From contig JADZGB010000031.1 in the NCBI GenBank assembly GCA_020854105.1, positions 124,001-188,000 on the forward strand: DNA of 64,000 nt. The letters run 5' to 3'. A model generated the notes under the pieces. It was not told where the DNA came from and did no database searches. It worked only from the letters and a program-made list of their open reading frames with translations. The position numbers were made by a program, and so were the translations under genes. The stretch's first letter is position 1; each line of letters starts with the position of its first letter. Below are positions 26,600-34,140 of this stretch, in pieces. This DNA is from Burkholderiales bacterium (GTDB lineage: Bacteria > Pseudomonadota > Gammaproteobacteria > Burkholderiales > SHXO01).

Positions 26600-28045
26600 A
26601 TGCCCGATCAGGTTAAACCGCTTCTCATCGGCGGCGACTGGATCGCCGATACCGGCGAGGTCATCCCGTCCGTCGATCCCGCCACCGGCCGGATCAACCA
26701 CGAGGTCTGCGCCGCGTCCGCGCGCCACGTGGCAGCCGCCGTGGAGGCCGCGCGCGAGGCCGCACAGGCCTCGGACTGGCGCGACATGCTGCCGCACCGG
26801 CGTGCGCGTCTGCTGGCCGGCATTGCCGATCGCATCGAGGCGCGCAGCGAGGTGTTCGCGCGCGCCCAGATGCTCGACAACGGCAAGGTGCTGGCGGAGT
26901 GCCGCGCGCAGGCGCTCGCCGCCTCCGCCGTGTTCCGCTATTACGCCGGCGTGTGCGAGACCCTCGGATCCGAGGTCAATCCCGCGCGCGGATCCTACCT
27001 GTCGATGACGGTGTACGAACCCTACGATGTGGTCGCCGCGATCACGCCGTGGAATTCCCCGCTGACCATGGAGGCGCAGAAGGTCGCACCGGCGATCGCC
27101 GCCGGCAACGCGGTCATCCTCAAGCCCTCGGAAGTCACGCCCAGCGCCGCCCTGCTGCTCGGACAGGCGGCACTCGATGCCGGCCTCCCGCCCGGCATCC
27201 TCAATGTCCTGCCCGGCACCGGCGCAGTGGCCGGCGACGCGCTGGTGCGCCATCCCGGCGTGCGCTTCGTGTCCTTCACCGGCGGCACGCAGAGCGGGCG
27301 GCGCGTCGCCGCCATCGCCGCGGAGAAGCTGATGGCCGTGGCGCTCGAACTGGGTGGCAAGTCGCCGCACATCGTGTTCGCCGATGCGGATGTCGAGGCG
27401 GCCGCTGCCGCAGTCGCCGACGGCATCTTCGAGGGCACCGGGCAGTCCTGCGTGGCGGGCTCGCGCCTGTTCGTGCAGCGCGCCGTGTACGCGCACGTGC
27501 TGGCGCTGATCGAAGCGCGGGCGCGGGCGCTACGGCCGGCACCACCCGGTGCCGAGGGCGCCAGGCTCGGGCCGCTGGCCTCGTTCGCGCACCGGGAGCG
27601 GGTGGAGCGCATGGTGGACATCGCGCGCAGCGAAGGCGGCCGCATCGTCACCGGCGGTGCGCGGCCCGACGACGCCTGTCTGAGCGAGGGTGCGTACTAC
27701 CTGCCGACCGTGATCGATGGCCTCGACAACAGCGCGACCGTGTGCCGGCAGGAGATCTTCGGCCCGGTGCTGTGCGCTCTTCCCTTCGACGACGAGGACG
27801 ATCTGGTGCGCCAGGCGAACGACTCGGCCTACGGACTGGCCGCCGGCATCTGGACCGCGGACTACAGGCGCGCGTGGCGCTTGGCACGGCGCCTCGAGGC
27901 CGGCACGGTGTGGATCAATACCTACAAGCAGCTGTCGATCGGCGCGCCGTTCGGTGGATTCAAGGATTCGGGCATCGGTCGCGAGAAGGGCATCGGCGGG
28001 GTGCGTCTGTATCAGCAGGCAAAAAGCGTGTACTGGGGGTTGTGA
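26600..28045 (+). CDS. Aldehyde dehydrogenase
   Basis: 481 residues, typical of the NAD(P)-dependent ALDH superfamily. Visible residues: Asn in ITPWNSPL (about 151), Lys in ILKPSEVTPSA (about 174), FTGGTQSGR, Glu in LELGGKSPH (about 251), catalytic Cys in GTGQSCVAGSR (about 285) and EIFGPVLC near 383. The substrate is probably a medium or aromatic aldehyde; this is not certain. Its stop overlaps the next start (TGATG), so it leads an operon with a beta-hydroxyacid dehydrogenase, an unknown protein and a hydrolase. Confidence 0.92.
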   Translation: MPDQVKPLLIGGDWIADTGEVIPSVDPATGRINHEVCAASARHVAAAVEAAREAAQASDWRDMLPHRRARLLAGIADRIEARSEVFARAQMLDNGKVLAECRAQALAASAVFRYYAGVCETLGSEVNPARGSYLSMTVYEPYDVVAAITPWNSPLTMEAQKVAPAIAAGNAVILKPSEVTPSAALLLGQAALDAGLPPGILNVLPGTGAVAGDALVRHPGVRFVSFTGGTQSGRRVAAIAAEKLMAVALELGGKSPHIVFADADVEAAAAAVADGIFEGTGQSCVAGSRLFVQRAVYAHVLALIEARARALRPAPPGAEGARLGPLASFAHRERVERMVDIARSEGGRIVTGGARPDDACLSEGAYYLPTVIDGLDNSATVCRQEIFGPVLCALPFDDEDDLVRQANDSAYGLAAGIWTADYRRAWRLARRLEAGTVWINTYKQLSIGAPFGGFKDSGIGREKGIGGVRLYQQAKSVYWGL

Positions 28046-28926
28046 TGAACGACGCAACTGTTGGCTTCATCGGACTGGGCGTCATGGGCGAGCCGATGTG
28101 CCGCAACCTGCGCGTGCGCGGGGAGCATCGCGTGATCGCGTTCGACCTCGACCCCGCGCCGCTGGCGCGGCTCGCGCAGCACGGCATCGGATCGGCGGCG
28201 GACATTGCCGGACTGATGCGCGCATGCGACGTCGTATTCGTCTCGCTGCCGTCGGGCAAGGTGCTGGAGACGCTCGCGCGCGCGCCGCAGGGCGTGCTGG
28301 CCAACGCGCACGAGGGCCAGACCTTCGTCGATCTGGGCACTTCTCCCGTCTCGCTCACGCGCGCCCTGGCGGCGGATTTCGAGGCGCACGGCGTGCGCTA
28401 TCTCGATGCGCCGGTGGCGCGCACGCGCCAGGCGGCCGAAGCCGGGACGCTGTCGGTGATGGTCGGCGGCGATGCGGCGGGCTTCGAGCGCGTGCGCCCG
28501 CTGATCGCCTGCTTCGCCTCGGACATCACGCATTGCGGCGCCGTGGGCAGCGGACAGGTGACCAAGATCCTCAACAACATGGTGCTGTTCGAGACCGTCG
28601 CCGCACTGTCGGAGGCGCGCGCCATCGCGCGACGCGCGGGCGTCGATCCGGCACTGCTGTTCGACACCCTGAGCAAGGGCTCGGCCGACAGCTTCGCGCT
28701 GCGCAACCACGGCCTGAAGGCGATCATCCCGGGCGAGTTTCCCGAGCGCGCCTTCTCCGTGGAGTACGCGAAGAAGGATCTCGCCTACGCGCTCGAGCTG
28801 GCGCGCGACACGGGGGTGGATGCGCAGGGTGCGCGCCGCGTGGACGCGTTGTTCGACGCGGCCATCGGCAATGGCTGGGGAGAGGCCTACCATCCGGTCA
28901 TCAGCCGCGTGGTGGACCAGGCGTAG
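28045..28926 (+). CDS. NAD(P)-dependent beta-hydroxyacid dehydrogenase (3-hydroxyisobutyrate DH family)
   Basis: 293 residues. The nucleotide motif GFIGLGVMGEPMCRNL is at the N-terminus. The substrate-binding segment APVARTRQAAEAGTLSVMVGG differs from the usual GG-x-x-GA pattern, and the catalytic Lys lies in GQVTKILNNM (about 170). A further Lys-Asp pair is seen in YAKKDLAYALELA. Family members act on 3-hydroxyisobutyrate, tartronate semialdehyde or related acids. One-base overlap with the ALDH stop marks translational coupling. The altered substrate loop argues against confidently naming the substrate. Confidence 0.85.
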   Translation: MNDATVGFIGLGVMGEPMCRNLRVRGEHRVIAFDLDPAPLARLAQHGIGSAADIAGLMRACDVVFVSLPSGKVLETLARAPQGVLANAHEGQTFVDLGTSPVSLTRALAADFEAHGVRYLDAPVARTRQAAEAGTLSVMVGGDAAGFERVRPLIACFASDITHCGAVGSGQVTKILNNMVLFETVAALSEARAIARRAGVDPALLFDTLSKGSADSFALRNHGLKAIIPGEFPERAFSVEYAKKDLAYALELARDTGVDAQGARRVDALFDAAIGNGWGEAYHPVISRVVDQA

Positions 28927-28940
28927 CGAGCGCAATCGCC

Positions 28941-29363
28941 ATGGAAGCGAAGGACGATCCGGCGGGCATGGGCAGCGAGGCCGATCTGGCGGCGCGCTTC
29001 CTGGCCGCCATCCCCGCGCGCCTCGAGGCCGACCCGCACCTCGTCTGGCGCGGCCGGCATCTGCACACGCGCTGCATGATCGAGATCGGCACGACCCGCT
29101 TCCTGCTGCACGTGGACGGCGGCCGCGTGCCCGAGTGCCGCTCGCCGCTGCCGCCGTTGAGCTCGTGGGACTTCGCGATCCGGGGAAGCGTACGGGCGTG
29201 GGACGGCCTGTGGACGGCGGTGCCGTCTCCCGGCTGGCACGATCTGTTCGCCCTGTCCCGGCGCGGGGAGATGCGATTCGAGGGGAGCCTGCACCCGTTC
29301 CTCGCCAATCTCCAGTACTTCAAGGATCTGCTCGCCCTGCCGCGCACGCGAGGTGTCGCATGA
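28941..29363 (+). CDS. Hypothetical protein, possibly SCP2-like
   Basis: 140 residues. An alpha-beta pattern with FLAAIPARLEADPHLVWRGR, an Ile/Leu-rich strand region and SAWDFAIRG-type strands (here SSWDFAIRGSV) suggests a small lipid-binding (SCP2-type) fold, but no decisive motif exists. It is the third gene of the ALDH operon and its last codon overlaps the next start (ATGA), so it is likely a partner of the hydrolase. Confidence 0.55.
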   Translation: MEAKDDPAGMGSEADLAARFLAAIPARLEADPHLVWRGRHLHTRCMIEIGTTRFLLHVDGGRVPECRSPLPPLSSWDFAIRGSVRAWDGLWTAVPSPGWHDLFALSRRGEMRFEGSLHPFLANLQYFKDLLALPRTRGVA

Positions 29364-30217
29364 GCGGTGCGCCGATCGAACCGATCGTCGGCCGGTACGC
29401 ACACGTCCCGATCCTGGACGAGGCGTGCCGGGTGTACTTCGAGGAGGCCGGCCAGGGCATCCCCCTGGTCTGCCTGCACACCGCGGGGGCGGACTCGCGC
29501 CAGTTCCGTCACCTCATGTGCGACGAGGAGATCACGCGCGATTTCCGCGTGCTCGCCTTCGACCTGCCCTGGCACGGCAAGTCGTATCCGCCGCAGGGAT
29601 GGGAGGGCCGCGAATACAGGCTGACCACCGAGCGCTACATCGCGACCGTCCTGGCGTTCTGCGATGCCCTCGAGCTCGAGCGCCCGGTCGTCATGGGCTG
29701 CTCGATCGGCGGGCGCATCGTGCTGCAACTGGCGCACGCGCATGGCGACAGATTTCGCGCGCTCGTGGGTCTGGAGGCCGCGGATTTCCAGGCACCCTGG
29801 TACGACACCGACTGGCTGCACCGCAGCGACGTGCACGGAGGCGAAGTGTGCGCAGCCCTGATCTCCGGACTCATCGCGCCGCAGAGTCCGGCGCTCCACC
29901 GGCACGAGACCCTGTGGCAGTACATGCAGGGCGGACCGGGCGTGTTCAAAGGCGATCTGTACTTCTACCGGGTGGATGGCGACCTGCGCGGAAGGCTCGG
30001 CGGCATCGACGCCGAACGATGTCCCCTCCATCTGCTCACCGGCGAGTACGACTTCTCCTGCACACCGGAAGACACGCTGCGCACCGCGCAGTCGATTCCC
30101 GGCGCCCGGGTGACCATCATGAAGGAGCTGGGCCACTTCCCCATGAGCGAGAATCCCGCCCGGTTCCGGCACTACCTGCTGCCGGTGCTCGGGGAAATCC
30201 TTCAGTCGCAGCCTTGA
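29360..30217 (+). CDS. Alpha/beta hydrolase
   Basis: 285 residues. The nucleophile elbow is GCSIGG (Ser about 115), the oxyanion region is CLHTAGADSRQF, the acid is likely Asp in TGEYDFSC (about 235) and the His is in ELGHFPMSEN (about 260). It resembles C-C hydrolases and esterases of aromatic breakdown. The operon context (ALDH, hydroxyacid dehydrogenase) supports a catabolic role, substrate unknown. Its start overlaps the preceding stop by four bases. Confidence 0.88.
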   Translation: MSGAPIEPIVGRYAHVPILDEACRVYFEEAGQGIPLVCLHTAGADSRQFRHLMCDEEITRDFRVLAFDLPWHGKSYPPQGWEGREYRLTTERYIATVLAFCDALELERPVVMGCSIGGRIVLQLAHAHGDRFRALVGLEAADFQAPWYDTDWLHRSDVHGGEVCAALISGLIAPQSPALHRHETLWQYMQGGPGVFKGDLYFYRVDGDLRGRLGGIDAERCPLHLLTGEYDFSCTPEDTLRTAQSIPGARVTIMKELGHFPMSENPARFRHYLLPVLGEILQSQP

Positions 30218-30300
30218 CGCGAACCACCAGACGAGCGCCCGACGGCGCCTCTACAGTAGGCGCGCATTCCTGTCCACGAGGCGCTTTCGCCGGTTGGCAC

Positions 30301-31260
30301 TCAGGATCCGGCCGCGGGATCGCCACCGCTCGTCTGCTCATTCTGGACATCGATGATCGGCTCGTACGTCTGGCCGAGGATTCTCGCCTGCCAGGCCAGC
30401 TGCTCCTGTACCTGCTTCAGATCCTGGATGTCGATCAACATGATGACGGCGCCGTCGATCTTGTTATCCATCGTCCGGTACGGCCGCACGCGCAACGAGT
30501 ACCAGCGGCCGTTCCTGGCGCGCACCTCCAGTTCGCGCACGCTGACGCTGTCGATCACCTCGCGCGCCATCTTCAGCAGGTCGAGGCTGGCCTTGCCTGG
30601 CGCAGGTGACAGGTACAGACCGGTGTCTCCGCGAAACTGCAGGACGTCCAGGCCCTCGTTCACGAGAACGCCCGCGGGAGCGTAGCGGGACAGCAGAAGG
30701 CGATCGACCTCGCGCTGCATCTCGCCCGAGTAATCCCCAGTGCTCTCGCGCGAGCGCTCGGGCCGCCGCTCCAGGTAGCGCTGCGCGGTGGTCGGGGCAC
30801 CGGCACCGGCACCGGCACCGGCACCGGCACCGATGATTGCCGCATCCGCCCGCACGGGTGCCGGCTTCCTCGAATAGATCTTGTGCTTCGCCTTGGCAAG
30901 ATGCTTCCTTTCCTCGGCCAGCGCCGTGAAGAACTGGTCGATGCTCCGATGCTGTGCCGGCCCGGAGGGCCGGGGCAGCAGCATCAGGCGGCCCTCGTGG
31001 ATCGACATCGCGTGGGAAGGCGGAATCACGTAGACGCGATTGGGCGCCACCACGGTCTCGTCGCACGCATCTTCCACCGGCATGGCGCAGGCGCGCCCGA
31101 GAATCTCGGACAGCATGCTGCCGTGTGTGGGCGAGAGGTGATGCACCACGACGAACGCCATGCCGGTGTCCGGAGGCAGTGCGCCAAGCAGTTGCTCGGT
31201 CGCCTCGAGCCCTCCGGTCGATGCGCCGATGCTCACGACAGGGAAATCCGCTTCGTTCAC
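30301..31260 (-). CDS. CheB-type methylesterase N-terminus joined to a PAS end (internally deleted CheB/CheR/PAS protein)
   Basis: 319 residues, intact frame. Residues 1-115 match the N-terminal half of CheB (VVSIGASTGGLEATEQLLGA with nucleophile Ser; VIPPSHAMSIHEGRL). The CheB half bearing the His/Asp catalytic residues is missing. At KHKIYSRKP the sequence jumps to what is normally the end of CheR, then the linker usually after CheR (DRLLLSRYAPAGVLVNEG...LQFRGDTG), then a second jump into a PAS domain end (NGRWYSLRVRPYRTMDN). Full-length fusion proteins are about three to four times longer. It has an (Ala-Gly)n spacer. Probably non-enzymatic; either a decayed gene whose frame survives by chance or a minimal scaffold protein. 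Confidence 0.7.
   Translation of the reverse strand: MNEADFPVVSIGASTGGLEATEQLLGALPPDTGMAFVVVHHLSPTHGSMLSEILGRACAMPVEDACDETVVAPNRVYVIPPSHAMSIHEGRLMLLPRPSGPAQHRSIDQFFTALAEERKHLAKAKHKIYSRKPAPVRADAAIIGAGAGAGAGAGAPTTAQRYLERRPERSRESTGDYSGEMQREVDRLLLSRYAPAGVLVNEGLDVLQFRGDTGLYLSPAPGKASLDLLKMAREVIDSVSVRELEVRARNGRWYSLRVRPYRTMDNKIDGAVIMLIDIQDLKQVQEQLAWQARILGQTYEPIIDVQNEQTSGGDPAAGS
30796..30831. repeat. Hexamer tandem repeat (GGCACC)x6
   Basis: Six perfect copies of GGCACC inside the CheB-PAS gene encode an alternating Gly-Ala spacer on the reverse strand. The unit length keeps the frame if copy number changes. Confidence 0.9.
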
Positions 31261-31473
31261 GATCCGATGCTCTCTCGTTGCTGGTGCGCTACCGACGAGG
31301 AAGCACCGGCCATGACGTTGAGGCTCCGCCGTGGCCCGGTGTTTGTATTTTCTACTCCCGCGAAATCAGCCATGTTCGTGGGATGCAATGTATCCAGTGG
31401 TCAGCTTAGCGCCGCGCAACGGCAATCGAAGCGAGGCCGCCCCGGGCGGAACGCCAAATGCCCGAGGTCCACG

Positions 31474-32485
31474 ATGGACCAGACCGACGAAGGCGAAGCA
31501 CGCGCAGCCGGCATCGTGGTGCCCGGCGCATCTGCCGGCGGCATCGAGGCGCTCAGGAGTCTGAGCGAGCTTCTGCCCGCCGATCTGAGAGCCGCCGTGT
31601 TCGTGGTATTGCACGTGGCACCCCAGTTCGACAGCCGACTTCCCGACATTCTCGCAAGGGTCGGACCGCTCCCGGCGAAGTATGCGCACAACGGCGATCG
31701 GATCGTCGGCGGCCGCATTCTGGCGGCGCCGCCGGATCATCATCTGCTGGTTCGTGCCACGCACGTCGAGCTTTCGCGCGGCCCGCGCGAGAACCACGCG
31801 CGCCCCTCGGTGGATGCCACCTTGCGCAGTGCCGCGCGCGCACGGCGCCGCCGTGACCGGCGTCGTTCTATCCGGCACACTGGGGGATGGCACCATGGGG
31901 CTGATGGCAGTCAAGGCGCATGGCGGCGTCACCGTGGTTCAGGATCCTGGCGAAGCACGGTTCGCCGGCATGCCGGAGCATGCGCTGCAATTCGCCGATG
32001 TCGATTACGTGCTGGAGATTCGCGGCATCGCCGAGCTCATCACCCGTGCCGCGGACCGGCCCGGAATGGAGGCAGACGCAATGGACAGCGACGACGGATC
32101 ACTGCGTGTGCGCATCGAGGATGATTTCGTCCTGCAGGTCGAGGGGACCCGCACGCGCGAACAGTCGGTATACGCCTGCCCGGAGTGCGGCGGGGTGCTG
32201 TGGCACAACGACGAGGGAAGTTCCACGCAGTTCCGCTGCTATCAGGGACACGCGTACGCCGCCGAACGCCTTCTCCTGGAGAAGAGCGAAACGCTGGAGG
32301 ATGCACTCTGGTCCGCGGCGCGCGCGCTGGTGGAGGGGGCGACGCTCGACAGACAGCTCGCCGCGAAGCTGCGCGAGCGTGGTCTGTCGCAGCGCGTCGA
32401 GGGGCTGGACGAGCAGGCGGTGCGGGACGAGGAACATCTGCGCCTGTTGCGCAGCCAGATCCTCCAGGCAGACCGCGCGACGTAG
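31474..32485 (+). pseudogene. CheB-like methylesterase with C-terminal zinc-ribbon region, broken by a 2-base frameshift
   Basis: From ATG 31474 the frame codes for the N-terminal half of CheB (VVPGASAGGIEALRSL with nucleophile Ser; LHVAPQFDSRL). Near 31840, in the alternating run GCCGCGCGCGCAC, the protein moves to another frame: before it PSVDATLRSAARA, after it HGAAVTGVVLSGTLGDG, which is the next expected CheB segment. Loss of one GC dinucleotide restores continuity exactly. The second frame continues with VVQDPGEARFAGMP and a tail carrying CPECGGVLW...RCYQGHAY, the putative metal-binding region of stand-alone CheB homologs. About 335 residues if joined. It may be a real null allele, a slippage switch, or a sequencing error. 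Confidence 0.8.
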
Positions 32486-32660
32486 CGGTGCGCTGCGCAG
32501 GGGGTTCCGCGACCCGAACTGCCTTCGATCTGAATCGTTCCGGCTGATTCGTGATCAAATCCACTTGCGCAACGGCGCGAGCGCCATCCGCGAACTCACA
32601 TCAGGATAGGATTGCGAGCGGCGCCTCCCGCGCTGCACCTGCATACCGACGAAGGCACGC

Positions 32661-33317
32661 ATGATTCGACTGTACTACTACCCCTCCAACGCCTCCATCG
32701 CACCGCACATCCTGCTGGAGGAGATGGGCATCGCGTTCCAGCTCGAGCTGGTCGATCGCGCCAACAACGCGCACAAGTCGCCGGAATACCTGAGACTCAA
32801 TCCCAACGGGCTGATTCCGGTGCTGGTGGACGGCGACCTGGTGCTCTACGAGACCGCCGCCATCGTGCTGCACCTGGTGGACACGCCGGCCGGCGCGCCC
32901 TTCGCGCCGCGGGTCGGAACCCATGCGCGCGCGCACTTCTACAAGTGGCTGGTGTGGTTCACCAACACGGTTCAGGCTACCCAGCTCATGTATTTCTTTC
33001 CGAACCAGTATCTGCGTCCGGGCAGCGACGCGGTCACCGAACTCGAGGAAGTCGCCCAGGCCAGGGTGGGCGGATTTCTGAAGCAGATGGACGATGTGCT
33101 CGCGGGTCACGGCGGACCGTGGATGCTGGGTGAGACCTACAGCGCCCTGGACATCTACGCCTTCATGCTGTGTCGCTGGACACGCAACTACACGGCGCCG
33201 GCGGGCAGACCCGCGCGCGAGCACGCCCATCTCGCGCCGTTCCTGCAGCGCATGCTGGAGCGTCCGGCGGTTCATCGCGCGATCGCCACCGAACGACTGC
33301 AACCGCCGTTGATCTGA
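32661..33317 (+). CDS. Glutathione S-transferase
   Basis: 218 residues. The thioredoxin-like N-terminal half is seen ([20 protein letters not shown], then cis-Pro in [10 protein letters not shown], and the Glu-Thr of the glutathione site in [12 protein letters not shown]). A helical C-terminal half follows with the N-capping-type motif [10 protein letters not shown]. Ser residues near position 9-11 suggest a Ser-type (beta/theta) active site. The PAS protein gene starts two bases after its stop. Substrate unknown. Confidence 0.88.
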   Translation: MIRLYYYPSNASIAPHILLEEMGIAFQLELVDRANNAHKSPEYLRLNPNGLIPVLVDGDLVLYETAAIVLHLVDTPAGAPFAPRVGTHARAHFYKWLVWFTNTVQATQLMYFFPNQYLRPGSDAVTELEEVAQARVGGFLKQMDDVLAGHGGPWMLGETYSALDIYAFMLCRWTRNYTAPAGRPAREHAHLAPFLQRMLERPAVHRAIATERLQPPLI

Positions 33318-33319
33318 GC

Positions 33320-34030
33320 ATGGGCAGCGCTACGCCAGACAGGTCGAAGAACCATGCCGCGTGTGCCTGGGACGCTCTGCTCGGCTTCCGGCACGACGAC
33401 TCCGAGAGTCCCTTCCGCACGCTCATCGAGCAGGCACTGCCCGACGCGCTGTTCGTGCACGACGCCGAAGGGCGCTTCATGGAAGTGAACGCACGCGCCT
33501 GCGAAAGCGTGGGCTTCACGCGCGCCGAGCTGCTCAATCTCGGCGTGTTCGACATCGAACAGGACTTCGACCTGGCGGGCGCGCGGGCGCAGTGGCGCAC
33601 GATGCAGCCGGGCGTGCGCAAGGTGATCGTCGGCACGCACCGCCGCCGCGACGGCAGCCGATTCCCGGTCGAGGTGCATTTCGGCCTGCTCGAGGCCAGC
33701 GGCCAGCGCTGCTATCTGTGCATCGCCTGCGACATCAGCGAGCGCGTGCAGGCGCAGAAGGCCCTGCTGGAACGGGAAGCGCAGCTGGTGCGGGCGCGCG
33801 AAGCGGCCGAGGCCGCGCACGCGGCCAAGTCGGCCTTCCTTGCCAGCCTGGCCCGGGAGTTTCAGGTGCCGCTGCAGTCGATCGTCCATCAATCGCGGCG
33901 CCTGCGCCTCGGCGGCAATGCCGGCAGCGGGCAGGAGGAGTCGCTGCGCGCGCTCGACGATGCGAGCCGGCGCCTCGAACAGCTGGTGCACTCCATGCTG
34001 GGACTGTCCCGATTGAAGCCGGGAGATTGA
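33320..34030 (+). CDS. PAS-domain protein with degenerate HisKA region
   Basis: 236 residues from ATG 33320, two bases after the GST stop. A PAS domain covers about residues 28-150 ([46 protein letters not shown]). A coiled segment and a dimerisation-helix region like HisKA follow, but the phospho-acceptor box reads [13 protein letters not shown] where kinases have SHELRTPL: the His is Arg. No HATPase domain follows; the protein ends at LSRLKPGD. It therefore cannot autophosphorylate. It could be a truncated kinase remnant or a dominant-negative/scaffold partner. Confidence 0.72.
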   Translation: MGSATPDRSKNHAACAWDALLGFRHDDSESPFRTLIEQALPDALFVHDAEGRFMEVNARACESVGFTRAELLNLGVFDIEQDFDLAGARAQWRTMQPGVRKVIVGTHRRRDGSRFPVEVHFGLLEASGQRCYLCIACDISERVQAQKALLEREAQLVRAREAAEAAHAAKSAFLASLAREFQVPLQSIVHQSRRLRLGGNAGSGQEESLRALDDASRRLEQLVHSMLGLSRLKPGD

Positions 34031-34036
34031 TTCCAG

Positions 34037-34060
34037 GGGCCGGGCCGTGTGCCCCGGCCC
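34037..34060. terminator. GC-rich hairpin between the PAS gene and phosphoketolase
   Basis: Arms GGGCCGGG (34037-34044) and CCCGGCCC (34053-34060) form an 8-base-pair stem with an 8-base loop, seven bases after the PAS gene stop. There is no T run, so a classical intrinsic terminator is not shown. It may be a transcription pause or 3' end structure. Confidence 0.35.
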
Positions 34061-34140
34061 GTGTCCCAGGGCCCGGCGTGCCGGATCGCTGCGTGCAGCA
34101 AAGCCGCTCCGGGCACCGCCAATCTGAAGGAAGCGATCCG

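Noticed and set aside
21505..27008. Very long rightward frames opposite vanZ, iorB and iorA
   Set aside because: Same effect of high GC on the antisense strand; the leftward frames carry clear family motifs.
34037..34060. Hairpin as a definite intrinsic terminator
   Set aside because: Strong stem but no T tract; kept only as a low-confidence terminator feature.
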